From positions 1 through 44,647 of IMG/VR virus record IMGVR_UViG_3300021185_002914: a stretch of 44,647 nucleotides of DNA; one strand, 5' to 3'. The notes beneath the pieces are model-generated. The model was not told the origin of the DNA and ran no database searches. It saw only the letters and a program-made list of their open reading frames with translations. The DNA comes from a virus. The translations under genes were made by a program, and so were the position numbers. Numbering within the stretch: position 1 is the first letter of the stretch; the number at the start of each line of letters is the position of its first letter. Positions 1 to 6,001 of the stretch are shown here, in pieces.

Positions 1-6
1 TATCTA

Positions 7-180
7 TCATTTAGTTACTCGTTTTATAAGGCTAAATAGCACTTGTTGTTTTACTTTTAATTCTAGCTCGGCAGAATACTCGATGGTGTCATCGTCGAGT
101 TGCCAGTGTATAGTATTATCAATGTGCTCATCAATTTCTTCGATTATGTGACTTGCTATTGTTTCAATCATTTTGTTCAT
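7..180 (-). CDS. Small acidic early protein, 57 aa, function unknown
   Basis: A short minus-strand reading frame from ATG at 178-180 to a TGA at 7-9. The product is helical-looking and acidic in its middle (a run of four Asp/Thr residues around 29-32), and it ends in a basic tail. It starts one base after the stop of the 116-aa gene upstream, so the two are probably co-transcribed from the motif at 541-586. There is no signal peptide or membrane segment. I do not recognise a family. The tight spacing and the same A/T-only leader as its neighbours are the main reasons to call it a gene. Confidence 0.6.
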   Translation of the reverse strand: MNKMIETIASHIIEEIDEHIDNTIHWQLDDDTIEYSAELELKVKQQVLFSLIKRVTK

Positions 181-181
181 A

Positions 182-532
182 TTATTTTATTTTAGTGTCT
201 GCTTCGTGTAATACATGCTCCATTTCTACCCAGGTTACTGTGTCAGGACTATCCATAAGATAATCGTAAAGACAAGCAAAGGCAGCTTGAGCAATGTTTT
301 CAGGTCGACCGTAAACATCATGCTCGTTGTAATGATACTCGGAATTGCCTTCTAGTATAGCTTCGCAATCACGTGTGTAGATAACTGCGTTGTCAATCCA
401 TTCATGAAAGAAATCGTAGAAGTCATCTTGATTGTTTATATCACCCTGGTGAAACGCATGCCATGCATCTTCGCTGAATGATTGGTCCATTGCTTCTAAT
501 TTCCAATTGTGTAATGCTCTATATAATTCCAT
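182..532 (-). CDS. Early-region protein of unknown function, 116 aa
   Basis: Acidic, aromatic-rich soluble protein with a dense run of His, Asp, Tyr and Trp in the middle (around residues 25-75, including HEWIDNAVIY and a Cys at about 56). It resembles small proteins of unknown function common in early regions of phages of Bacteroidota and other hosts; I cannot name a family. It is the first gene downstream of the promoter-like motif at 541-586, with only 17 bases between the GTGATAATA half of that motif and the ATG, so its mRNA would have a very short leader. Confidence 0.75.
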   Translation of the reverse strand: MELYRALHNWKLEAMDQSFSEDAWHAFHQGDINNQDDFYDFFHEWIDNAVIYTRDCEAILEGNSEYHYNEHDVYGRPENIAQAAFACLYDYLMDSPDTVTWVEMEHVLHEADTKIK

Positions 533-540
533 ATTGTTTT

Positions 541-586
541 ATTTTATATTATTATCACGTTTGTATTTATTTTGTTGTGTATTTTA
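541..586 (-). promoter_or_regulatory. Promoter-like early motif, copy 1
   Basis: Read on the minus strand this holds AATACACAACAAAA, then 11 bases, then GTGATAATA (complement of 550-558), followed by an A/T run and the ATG at 532. The same two blocks with exactly the same 11-base spacer recur at 1172-1218, 1521-1560 and 2104-2148, each ahead of a minus-strand gene group. The motif begins at the stop codon of the upstream gene (584-586). It does not match the Bacteroidota sigma consensus (TTG and TAnnTTTG). Confidence 0.75.
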
Positions 587-715
587 GTACATATTTTGTT
601 GCCATTGTGGAATACCCGAGTTATATCTTTCCCAATATTCTTGTTCAATTATTTTTATTCGTTCTTGCGTTATCTTTGCAATAGTTTTTCTGCTATTCTT
701 TCTAGTTTTTTTCAT
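584..715 (-). CDS. Small basic early protein, 43 aa
   Basis: Starts at ATG 713-715, overlapping the stop of the 101-aa gene upstream (TAATG arrangement), which points to translational coupling. The N-terminal third is strongly basic (Lys/Arg/Asn/Ser), followed by a charged amphipathic helix and a Gln-rich C-terminus. It may bind nucleic acid, but this is only suggested by its charge. Its stop codon is the first triplet of promoter-like motif copy 1. No family recognised. Confidence 0.65.
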   Translation of the reverse strand: MKKTRKNSRKTIAKITQERIKIIEQEYWERYNSGIPQWQQNMY

Positions 716-1020
716 TAGTACATTTTATTTTTACGAATGTATTCGCCTAAGGATTTTTGTGATCGCTCAATTGCAATTCGATTTGTTTCTTGATATTCGA
801 TAATTTCAATTGCATCGTTTATATTTGGACAGTATACAATAGTTGTTGCAGGGTCGTGACGGTTTTGAAAGTACATGGTAACACCAGGCATTGTTTCGTC
901 ATGGTCAGAATACATTTGTTTTTTACCTTTATATATTTTGTAAAGGAATGTATCGTTGAAACTTCGGTTGTAAGCTGGTATTGCACCGCTTTCTACATCT
1001 TTAACTATTGCTTTTATCAT
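715..1020 (-). CDS. Early protein of unknown function, 101 aa
   Basis: Soluble mixed alpha/beta protein with a basic C-terminal helix. No signal peptide or membrane segment is seen. It sits in a three-gene group (44, 101 and 43 aa) downstream of the motif at 1172-1218: 10 bases separate it from the upstream small membrane protein, and its stop overlaps the next start. I do not recognise conserved motifs. The length, coupling and consistent A/T leader support it as a real gene; the plus-strand frame over the same bases is low-complexity and hydrophobic and is a shadow. Confidence 0.75.
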   Translation of the reverse strand: MIKAIVKDVESGAIPAYNRSFNDTFLYKIYKGKKQMYSDHDETMPGVTMYFQNRHDPATTIVYCPNINDAIEIIEYQETNRIAIERSQKSLGEYIRKNKMY

Positions 1021-1030
1021 ATCTTTTATT

Positions 1031-1165
1031 TTAGTAGCCGAGATTTGTGAATCCTAATTTTATTACACCGTAGTACATTGTTACAAGCCATAATGGAATG
1101 AAAATACTTATTGCAATTATTCGGATTATATTCTCGATTGTTATTAATTTTTTTATTGTAGTCAT
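1031..1165 (-). CDS. Small single-pass membrane protein, 44 aa
   Basis: Short frame from ATG 1163-1165 to TAA 1031-1033. After a basic N-terminus there is one hydrophobic stretch of about 20 residues (residues 13-32, Ile/Phe/Leu rich), so the product should be a membrane peptide. It is the first gene after promoter-like motif copy 2, with 16 bases between the GTGATAATA block and the ATG. Small membrane peptides in early phage blocks often act in host takeover or superinfection exclusion, but nothing here shows which, if either, applies. Confidence 0.65.
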   Translation of the reverse strand: MTTIKKLITIENIIRIIAISIFIPLWLVTMYYGVIKLGFTNLGY

Positions 1166-1171
1166 TTGTTT

Positions 1172-1218
1172 TATTTTATATTATTATCACACATTAAATT
1201 ATTTTGTTGTGTATTTTA
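1172..1218 (-). promoter_or_regulatory. Promoter-like early motif, copy 2
   Basis: On the minus strand AATACACAACAAAA (complement of 1202-1215) is separated by 11 bases from GTGATAATA (complement of 1182-1190), then a TATAAAATAA-type run. It directly follows the stop codon (1216-1218) of the 75-aa gene and precedes the 44, 101 and 43 aa gene group. Block sequences and spacing are identical to copy 1, while the 11-base spacer differs, as expected of conserved recognition elements rather than a simple duplication. Confidence 0.75.
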
Positions 1219-1443
1219 TAGTATATCTTGCTTAATTCTAGGTAAACTGTTGTGAGTCCATAAATTACCTTTAGAGTGTGTTCGTCTAGTTGTTGAGGTC
1301 TTACGCTTAATTTGTTTCACGGACTCATTAAACTCTTTCTGTGTGAATCCTTGGATAGTGTCGTAGCCATCTACTTGTTTCCACTGGTTTGCACGTTCTT
1401 TTTTCTGTTGAGCTGAGTAAGCTAATAAGTCTTTCATGTTCAT
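1216..1443 (-). CDS. Basic early protein of unknown function, 75 aa
   Basis: Lys/Arg/Gln-rich soluble protein (Q-K-K-E-R near residue 14; an Arg/Thr/Ser-rich stretch around residues 47-57). The start could be ATG 1441-1443 or the in-frame Met two codons later. It is the only gene between motif copies 2 and 3 and has the longest leader of the block, about 80 bases, in which ATTGATT and AATCAAT could pair as a weak hairpin. No family recognised; DNA or RNA binding is possible from charge alone. Confidence 0.65.
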   Translation of the reverse strand: MNMKDLLAYSAQQKKERANQWKQVDGYDTIQGFTQKEFNESVKQIKRKTSTTRRTHSKGNLWTHNSLPRIKQDIL

Positions 1444-1520
1444 AATTTATATTTTTAAAGTTGTGCCCTGCATTGATTAATATTGTTTTAAGAGAGGCAA
1501 TCAATTTTATAAAACTCTCA

Positions 1521-1560
1521 TTTATATTATCACAACTTTAGTTATTTTGTTGTGTATTAT
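1521..1560 (-). promoter_or_regulatory. Promoter-like early motif, copy 3
   Basis: Minus strand: AATACACAACAAAA (complement of 1545-1558), an 11-base spacer, and GTGATAATA (complement of 1525-1533). Unlike the other copies it lies partly inside a gene: the last six codons and the stop of the 74-aa gene (1538-1762) are written by the first block. It precedes the 75-aa gene with an unusually long leader. Confidence 0.7.
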
Positions 1561-1762
1561 ATTTGTTTATCATTTCTTTTAAGGCGTTGATATCTCGCAT
1601 AACATCCATTGATTGAACAATTCTATCATTATCCCAGTACAATTCATGTTCTTTATATAAGTGATCTAACACATCTTGGAAGCTTTTATTAAGATTTCCA
1701 TCATTCATTAACACTCTTTCTTGTACTTCTTTTTGAAGTCTTTTCATTCTTAATTCTTTCAT
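1538..1762 (-). CDS. Helical early protein of unknown function, 74 aa
   Basis: Highly charged protein that should be almost entirely alpha-helical, with a heptad-like pattern in residues 1-20 and 45-68. It follows the 32-aa frame by one base and belongs to the three-gene group read from motif copy 4. Its C-terminal residues Asn-Thr-Gln-Gln-Asn-Asn are encoded by promoter-like motif copy 3, so the C-terminus is probably not under strong protein-level constraint. No family recognised. Confidence 0.65.
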   Translation of the reverse strand: MKELRMKRLQKEVQERVLMNDGNLNKSFQDVLDHLYKEHELYWDNDRIVQSMDVMRDINALKEMINKYNTQQNN

Positions 1763-1763
1763 A

Positions 1764-1862
1764 TTATTTATTTTTTAATTCTTCTTGCATTTCTAATACT
1801 AACCATATTAAGTCACCATTACTCCATTCATTTAAGCTTTCAAAAGTATATTCTGTTTTCAT
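1764..1862 (-). CDS. Very small early protein, 32 aa
   Basis: Begins at ATG 1860-1862 and ends with TAA 1764-1766. It has one base between it and both neighbours, which is the main reason for calling it. The product is acidic, contains two Trp residues and would form one amphipathic helix. It is probably translated by reinitiation within the group from motif copy 4. No function can be given, and a chance frame filling the gap cannot be fully excluded. Confidence 0.5.
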   Translation of the reverse strand: MKTEYTFESLNEWSNGDLIWLVLEMQEELKNK

Positions 1863-1863
1863 A

Positions 1864-2085
1864 TTATATTAGTTTTTTAGTTAGCATTAACATTCTTTCA
1901 TACCATTCTATAATGGTTTCATCATATTTCATTTCATTATCTAAGTTTACAATCTTATCTAATTCATTTATAATTTCTATTTCATTTTTAATTTGAATCT
2001 CACTTCCCCAGTAATCTTTAATATAAAAGGATGTTTTTTCTCTAAACTTAGCTAACTCTTTTACTATCTTTAATCTTACATTCAT
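1864..2085 (-). CDS. First early gene of the minus-strand block, 73 aa, unknown
   Basis: The first minus-strand gene leftward of the divergence region, 25 bases after the GTGATAATA block of motif copy 4. The product is helical and charged, with two Trp residues (about 25 and 61) and an acidic C-terminal half. It may be among the first phage products made, given its promoter-proximal position; that is inference. No motif recognised. Confidence 0.65.
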   Translation of the reverse strand: MNVRLKIVKELAKFREKTSFYIKDYWGSEIQIKNEIEIINELDKIVNLDNEMKYDETIIEWYERMLMLTKKLI

Positions 2086-2103
2086 AATACTTATATTTTA
2101 ATT

Positions 2104-2148
2104 ACACTTATATTATCACATGTTAATAATATTTGTTGTGTATTTTTT
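2104..2148 (-). promoter_or_regulatory. Promoter-like early motif, copy 4
   Basis: Minus strand: ATACACAACAAAT (complement of 2131-2143), an 11-base spacer, GTGATAATA (complement of 2111-2119). It lies at the edge of the long AT-rich intergenic region and heads the 73, 32 and 74 aa gene group. Because no gene lies directly upstream, this copy shows that the motif is not a by-product of gene ends. Confidence 0.75.
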
Positions 2149-2356
2149 ATTAATATAACTACAAAAATGTAACAATAAAGTAAAAATGTCCCTTTTTGCA
2201 AATATTGCACTATAATATAATATATACTATTAAATAATTAAAATACTAAGATATAATTATTAATAACACAATTGTAAAAGTAAATACTATAAAACATTAA
2301 TGTACAATTATTATATATGCAGTGATAATAGAATATATACACGTATATAACAACAA

Positions 2357-2420
2357 AACAATGTAATAAACGTATATAATGTGACGATAACAATGTATAA
2401 ACGATAATAATGCAACGTAT
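2357..2420. repeat. Two tandem imperfect direct repeats of about 32 bp
   Basis: Unit 1 (2357-2388) and unit 2 (2389-2420) both open with AACAATGTA and TAAACG, then share an ATAATG core and end with a GACG or AACG plus AT. An ACGTATAT element lies just before unit 1 (2341-2348), within it (2370-2377) and just after unit 2 (2425-2432). Such clustered units are typical of binding-site arrays (iterons or operators). Confidence 0.6.
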
Positions 2421-2469
2421 TGACACGTATATTGTTACAATGGCATGTCATATTGATAGGATATTGTAT

Positions 2470-2496
2470 GTTTTACTGTAAATATGATAGTAAAAC
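2470..2496. promoter_or_regulatory. Inverted repeat, candidate operator
   Basis: GTTTTACT (2470-2477) and AGTAAAAC (2489-2496) are perfect reverse complements separated by 11 bases. The lack of GC in the arms and of a T-run makes a terminator unlikely; a dimeric regulator site ahead of the rightward genes fits better. Confidence 0.45.
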
Positions 2497-2612
2497 GTTA
2501 CATTTATTGCATATATGGGGGCTTTATATAATATGATTTTCCTATGTACTTGGTTATCAAATACATATGTGTTATACAAAACTTCTATATACGAAACAAT
2601 AAAATTAGAGTT

Positions 2613-2855
2613 ATGCCGGATACATTTATAAAAAATAACATGTCTATCGTGCTATCTTTTTTAGTTGCTGTGTTTACAGCAGGCGGTGTATTTGCAGAGT
2701 TTACGGCTATTAAGAATGAGCTTACAACTGTGCACGAGCGTCTTGATAAAAAGATAAAGGTTATAAACAACCTTGAGGACAGGATATTAGATATGGAAAA
2801 GCAGTTAGAATACGAACGTGGATTCTTAGAAGCTGCAGCTAAAAAGAAAAGATAA
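2613..2855 (+). CDS. Small membrane-anchored coiled-coil protein, 80 aa
   Basis: First plus-strand gene. I start it at ATG 2613 rather than at the upstream in-frame ATG 2544, because the intervening codons are A/T-rich filler from the intergenic region; ATG 2640 is also possible. The product has a single membrane segment (residues about 11-30) followed by a charged helix with a heptad pattern (31-75) and a basic end. The shape would suit a spanin-like or holin-accessory protein, but the lysis genes lie 21 kb away. Function unknown. Confidence 0.6.
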   Translation: MPDTFIKNNMSIVLSFLVAVFTAGGVFAEFTAIKNELTTVHERLDKKIKVINNLEDRILDMEKQLEYERGFLEAAAKKKR

Positions 2856-2856
2856 T

Positions 2857-3030
2857 ATGTCACGAACAAGAAGAAGAATGAGTCGAAGACGATCAGGTTC
2901 AAACCTATCTTCACCATTCCCATTAAAGGACAGTTGCTACCATAGTGTGAAAGCAAGGTATGATGTATTTCCATCTGCTTATGCTTCTGGAGCTATAGCA
3001 AAGTGTAGAAAGAACAAAGGAAAAAAATAA
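2857..3030 (+). CDS. Small basic phage protein with PSAYASGAIAKCRK motif, 57 aa
   Basis: ATG 2857-2859 follows the previous stop by one base. The first 13 residues are mostly Arg and Ser. The second half carries the pattern V-K-A-R-Y-D-V-F-P-S-A-Y-A-S-G-A-I-A-K-C-R, which I recognise from small basic proteins common in marine phage genomes and of unknown function. Two Cys are present. It is probably a DNA-binding or virion-associated peptide judged by charge, which is inference. It belongs with the basic proteins of 4558-7330 by type though not by position. Confidence 0.7.
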   Translation: MSRTRRRMSRRRSGSNLSSPFPLKDSCYHSVKARYDVFPSAYASGAIAKCRKNKGKK

Positions 3031-3033
3031 GAT

Positions 3034-3417
3034 ATGTCATTAACTAAAGTAACATCGGATGTATTAGAAGCGCGTTATACAGACGCAGCGGTTATAAGCG
3101 GTACGTCTGGTACTATTAGTGTTGACTGGTCGGCAGCCGCGGTATATAAAATGAATGCATCGTTAACCGGTGCAGCTACATTAAACTTTACAGGATTTGT
3201 AACAGGGCAAGTATTAACTATATATGCTTTGCAAGGAGCTCAAACATTAACATTGACTTCCGACGCTACTAGCAGTTCTACATTCCATAAAGTCGGCGGC
3301 GACTACGACGGATCTTCCGATCCTAATGTATTACAAGTAGAGTGTTTAGATGATAATAGTGTAAATGCAGTATTTGCATATACAGTAGCTACCTCAGCAA
3401 CAGATCCAACACCATAA
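3034..3417 (+). CDS. Small beta-rich virion or fibre-associated protein, 127 aa
   Basis: Ser/Thr/Ala-rich beta protein that parallels the products of 21072-21419 and 21422-21781. All three start with a short polar segment, continue with a V-x-(I/L)-(D/N)-(W/F) strand and a T-L-x-F strand, and end with G-G-x-Y-D(D/G)...(N/V)-(F/L)-(I/L)-Q-V-x-C. It is therefore one of three diverged paralogues in the window. Proteins like this are common near marine phage tail-fibre genes. No enzymatic motif is present. Confidence 0.65.
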   Translation: MSLTKVTSDVLEARYTDAAVISGTSGTISVDWSAAAVYKMNASLTGAATLNFTGFVTGQVLTIYALQGAQTLTLTSDATSSSTFHKVGGDYDGSSDPNVLQVECLDDNSVNAVFAYTVATSATDPTP

Positions 3418-3418
3418 T

Positions 3419-3883
3419 ATGAAAGCAAAAGATTATAACGGAACTATAAAAACGTTCCCAGCAGTTCCCAAATCATATGGAAATATAATTGGAGGATTCG
3501 ATTTGCTATCAGACAGTGAGCTACAAGGGTATGGATTCTATAATTTGGTCACGCCAGAATATAATGATTCAATACAGGAGCTAGGCGATATATCATTTGA
3601 TTCGGATAACAATCAGTTTGTATACGCTATTGTAGATATTACATGGGAAGAAACTCTTGCAGAGTTAAAAGCTCAGCAAATAGCATTAGCTAAATCAGAT
3701 GCGGGGTCTATATTAAGGGCTACTGATTGGATAATAGTAAGAGATACTGAACTAGGCAATACCACAGATCAAGCGACTCTAGATAGTAGAGCAGCGGTAA
3801 GAACAGCGTGTGATGCTCATGAAGCAGCAATAAATAGTAAAACAACCAAAGCTTCAGTTATGTCATACTTAATAACTTATTAG
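3419..3883 (+). CDS. Tail-fibre-assembly-chaperone-like protein, 154 aa
   Basis: The C-terminal half matches the pattern of phage tail-fibre assembly and fibre-accessory proteins: a long helix starting A-E-L-K-A-Q-Q, then A-T-D-W-I-I-V-R-D-T-E (residues about 101-111), then R-A-A-V-R-T-A-C-D and a C-terminal helix with E-A-A-I. The N-terminal part is beta-rich. Its position between fibre-type genes fits. The family assignment rests on the W-(x2)-V-R motif and length and could be wrong; a structural role is the alternative. Confidence 0.55.
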   Translation: MKAKDYNGTIKTFPAVPKSYGNIIGGFDLLSDSELQGYGFYNLVTPEYNDSIQELGDISFDSDNNQFVYAIVDITWEETLAELKAQQIALAKSDAGSILRATDWIIVRDTELGNTTDQATLDSRAAVRTACDAHEAAINSKTTKASVMSYLITY

Positions 3884-3884
3884 T

Positions 3885-4541
3885 ATGAGTGTAAACGGTA
3901 AAAAATTATTTGTACCAGCAGCAGCCGCAGGCGGGGTAGATTTTTTTGGCGATGGAAGCGGTATAGCCTGGTATAAATTTCAAGGGAACTTAAATGATGA
4001 ATCAGGCAACTATAATGCCACTGCACCATCTTCCGGGCCTGCTGAAGGTTATACTACCAGTATTGTAAGATTCGGAACACAGAGCTTTGCTCCTACAGGA
4101 TCAGGATCAACATCAAATGGTGGGGCTTTTACAACAAGTCTACCAACAACCAAAAGAACTGAATCTTTTTGGGTGTATCAAACCGGACGTCATACAGATG
4201 ACACGCTAATACTTTCTTTAGATATAGAAAGAGAAGCTTATAATGGTGTTTATTTGTTTGATGCGTTAGGTAACGTGGCTACAGGAATACCAAATATGTC
4301 TACGGGCACATGGCATCATCTAGTAGTAAGTTATAACGGATCTAACCAAACTAAGATTTATATAGACAATAGCTTAGGTGGCACAAAAACCAGAAGTGGT
4401 GGAACTCTTACTAGAACCAATGTAGCTTCTTTTTCACAAGGGCAAGATGCCCCTAGAACTAAACTAGTTAATTTAAGAGTATTTAATAGAGAAATTAGTG
4501 CCGCAGAAGTTACGGCATTATATCAAGAAACTTGGGCATAA
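3885..4541 (+). CDS. LamG/concanavalin-like adhesin, 218 aa
   Basis: A single jelly-roll LamG-type domain: I-A-W-Y-K-F-Q-G-N-L-N-D-E-S-G-N opening (residues about 27-42), a central G-T-W-H-H-L-V-V-S-Y-N-G strand with I-Y-I-D-N, and a closing L-R-V-F-N-R-E-I-S-A-A-E-V-T-A-L-Y. Such domains bind sugars. In a phage they usually sit on fibres or decoration proteins. No long N-terminal anchor is present, so it may be a decoration protein or a fibre tip assembled onto another protein. Confidence 0.75.
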   Translation: MSVNGKKLFVPAAAAGGVDFFGDGSGIAWYKFQGNLNDESGNYNATAPSSGPAEGYTTSIVRFGTQSFAPTGSGSTSNGGAFTTSLPTTKRTESFWVYQTGRHTDDTLILSLDIEREAYNGVYLFDALGNVATGIPNMSTGTWHHLVVSYNGSNQTKIYIDNSLGGTKTRSGGTLTRTNVASFSQGQDAPRTKLVNLRVFNREISAAEVTALYQETWA

Positions 4542-4557
4542 TAAAAAACATAAAGAT

Positions 4558-5136
4558 ATGATAAAAGGAATAGGGCCGCAAAACTTAGGCTCACAGGGGA
4601 TGAACCCCAAAAGCACACCATGCGGTCATTCTAGATCGCCTTTAGATTTTAACGAAAAGTTACGCGCAGCAGAAGCAGCGGGTAAGCTTCCAGATTCATT
4701 TGCATCGGCAGTTAGATCAGAAGGGGATTCCCCTATGCTCTACCAAGGTGATATTGATAATATACAAGCAGCAGCAGATACCTTATCTAAACATAATATC
4801 GGCGGCGGCGGAAGCGGTGGCGGTAGTGCAGCATCACCTGCAGCGCCTGCAACACAGCTTGAAAACTTTTTTACTAAAACACAAGCAAGTCTTGCATCAG
4901 CTGTTAACAATCAGTCAAGAGGTACAGCTAGCGCTCCAAGCGCAGGAGGCTTTACACAAGCTGTTGTAAACCCTGCTAGACCAGAACCAATTCCGAGCGC
5001 AGTTCCACGTGGAAGCTCTAATGCAATACTAGGTCCGGCTTCAGATAGAATAATCAATCAAGATTATGATAGACGTCAAAGTCTTCCTTTAGAAGGTCCA
5101 GACTTTAGTAGAATGGGTAGCGGTAGATATATGTAA
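4558..5136 (+). CDS. Gly/Ser/Ala-rich protein of unknown function, 192 aa
   Basis: I place the start at ATG 4558 (17 bases after the previous stop, A-rich leader); an earlier in-frame ATG at 4498 lies inside the upstream gene. The protein is low-complexity, with a Gly/Ser linker (GGGGSGGGS, about residues 81-89), Pro/Ala stretches and short polar segments, and looks largely disordered. It opens the island of small basic proteins and may be a virion or scaffold-like component. No family recognised. Confidence 0.6.
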   Translation: MIKGIGPQNLGSQGMNPKSTPCGHSRSPLDFNEKLRAAEAAGKLPDSFASAVRSEGDSPMLYQGDIDNIQAAADTLSKHNIGGGGSGGGSAASPAAPATQLENFFTKTQASLASAVNNQSRGTASAPSAGGFTQAVVNPARPEPIPSAVPRGSSNAILGPASDRIINQDYDRRQSLPLEGPDFSRMGSGRYM

Positions 5137-5137
5137 A

Positions 5138-5314
5138 ATGGCAGCTGGTAAAACAAAGCGCGTAAAAGCGCCCGATAGCTACCATTGGATGAAAAAAGGA
5201 AATAGCTATAAACTTATGAAGCATACAGGTAAATTTGTAAAGCACCCTGGGGCTTCATTATATGCTAATTTCCCAATACAAAAAATTCATAAAAGTGGCA
5301 GTAAGAAAAACTAA
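5138..5314 (+). CDS. Small basic phage protein, 58 aa
   Basis: ATG 5138-5140 follows the previous stop by one base. The product carries Y-H-W-M-K-K-G-N-S-Y-K-L-M-K and K-H-P-G-A-S, a pattern typical of short Lys-rich marine phage peptides with a 'PDG-LMK' type core. It is net strongly basic and rich in Tyr, His and Lys. Its 3' end overlaps the next gene by 20 bases. Function is unknown; nucleic-acid binding or packaging into the virion is a guess from charge. Confidence 0.65.
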   Translation: MAAGKTKRVKAPDSYHWMKKGNSYKLMKHTGKFVKHPGASLYANFPIQKIHKSGSKKN

Positions 5315-5570
5315 AAAAGGATTAGCACTTAAACGTTGGTTTAAAGAAAAGTGGACTGACGAAAAAGGCAATGCTTGTGGTTCCACTAAAAATAAAAAAA
5401 CAAAAAAGTGCCGCCCATCTAAAAGAGTATCTCGTAGTACTGTAAAGACGTGGAGAGAAATGTCTCCCGCAGAAAAGAAGAAAGCGGTTGCAGAAAAGAA
5501 GCGAGTTGGTATGGGTAGAAAAACGTCTCAGATAAGAAGAAAAACAACTAAACGCAAAACCAAAAAATGA
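5295..5570 (+). CDS. DUF5872-like basic protein, 91 aa, GTG start
   Basis: The core F-K-E-K-W-T-D, then C-G-S-T-K, then K-C-R-P-S-K-R-V-S, then T-W-R-E-M matches what I know as DUF5872: short Lys/Arg-rich proteins with paired Cys found in viruses and bacteria, function unknown. I choose GTG 5295 as start because it gives the family-typical beginning (M)-A-V-R-K-T-K-K-G-L; the upstream ATG at 5262 would add codons that lie inside the previous gene. The stop overlaps the next start (ATGA). The C-terminal 30 residues are almost pure Lys/Arg/Thr. Confidence 0.7.
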   Translation: MAVRKTKKGLALKRWFKEKWTDEKGNACGSTKNKKTKKCRPSKRVSRSTVKTWREMSPAEKKKAVAEKKRVGMGRKTSQIRRKTTKRKTKK

Positions 5571-6001
5571 AACTCCCAAAGAACGGCGTAGCCAAAGAAA
5601 TACGACACTACGTAGGAAGCTTATTTATATTCCTACTAGTAATGGCAATCATATTTATTTTAATGCGATACCCGGTTCTAGAAACCAACAAAGAAGTTGT
5701 TATGATGTTGATTGGTACTATATCAGCGTCTATTGGTCTTGTGGTTAGTACAATCACAGGAGCTAAGCCTGATGACGTCAACGCTTTAAAGTCAAGTCTA
5801 GAAAAGAAAGAACATCAGATTGAAACTTTAGTAGCAGCCAAAGATAATTTAGAAGAAATGATTATTAACCTACAAAGGCAAATTCTTGAAAATCAAGATG
5901 ATGTTATGGATAAAATCATTTTAAAAGCAGCATTAGATTACGACGATAGAATAGCTGCTAAGAAAATACTTAAAGATAATGAGTCAGAAACTAACCCTTA
6001 A
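5567..6001 (+). CDS. Two-TM coiled-coil membrane protein, 144 aa
   Basis: Residues about 17-34 and 44-66 are membrane segments (Phe/Ile/Leu rich; then Met/Ile/Gly/Ser/Val rich), followed by a long charged helix with a heptad pattern (about 70-125) and an acidic end. The topology resembles small phage membrane proteins sometimes annotated as holins or pore proteins, but no lysis gene is adjacent. It overlaps both neighbours (ATGA at its start, 23 bases at its end), so it is translationally coupled within the basic-protein island. Confidence 0.65.
   Translation: MKLPKNGVAKEIRHYVGSLFIFLLVMAIIFILMRYPVLETNKEVVMMLIGTISASIGLVVSTITGAKPDDVNALKSSLEKKEHQIETLVAAKDNLEEMIINLQRQILENQDDVMDKIILKAALDYDDRIAAKKILKDNESETNP

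Larger units (their letters stand above)
2149..2612. other. AT-rich divergence region without genes
   Basis: About 460 bases between the leftward early block and the rightward structural block. It is extremely A/T-rich and contains a pair of tandem ~32-bp imperfect repeats (2357-2420), four ACGTAT copies (2341, 2370, 2415, 2425), a plus-strand GTGATAATA (2322-2330) without a good partner block, and an inverted repeat (2470-2496). A TATAAT at 2527-2532 could belong to a weak rightward promoter. The only frames here encode low-complexity hydrophobic peptides and are not called. It may be a control region or a replication origin; the sequence does not decide. Confidence 0.6.

Noticed and set aside
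478-1050. Two plus-strand hydrophobic frames (478-684 and 790-1050)
   Set aside because: They are antisense to the coupled minus-strand genes and consist of Tyr/Phe/Ile/Cys runs typical of shadow frames in A/T-rich DNA.
2322-2330. Plus-strand GTGATAATA as a possible fifth early motif
   Set aside because: The expected ACACAACAAA block 11 bases upstream is not there (only weak similarity), so the two-part motif is not met.
2238-2426. Minus-strand frame of 62 codons in the divergence region
   Set aside because: Product is low-complexity Tyr/Ile/Cys/His sequence arising from A/T-rich DNA with tandem repeats; no leader motif or conserved pattern.
2503-2532. Possible sigma-70-type promoter with TATAAT at 2527-2532
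   Set aside because: The upstream box is poor and A/T-rich DNA produces TATAAT often; mentioned under the divergence region but not called as a feature.
2585-2974. Minus-strand frame of 129 codons
   Set aside because: Lies antisense to two good small genes (2613-2855, 2857-3030), and its Phe/Leu/Ser-rich product mirrors their Lys/Glu codons.
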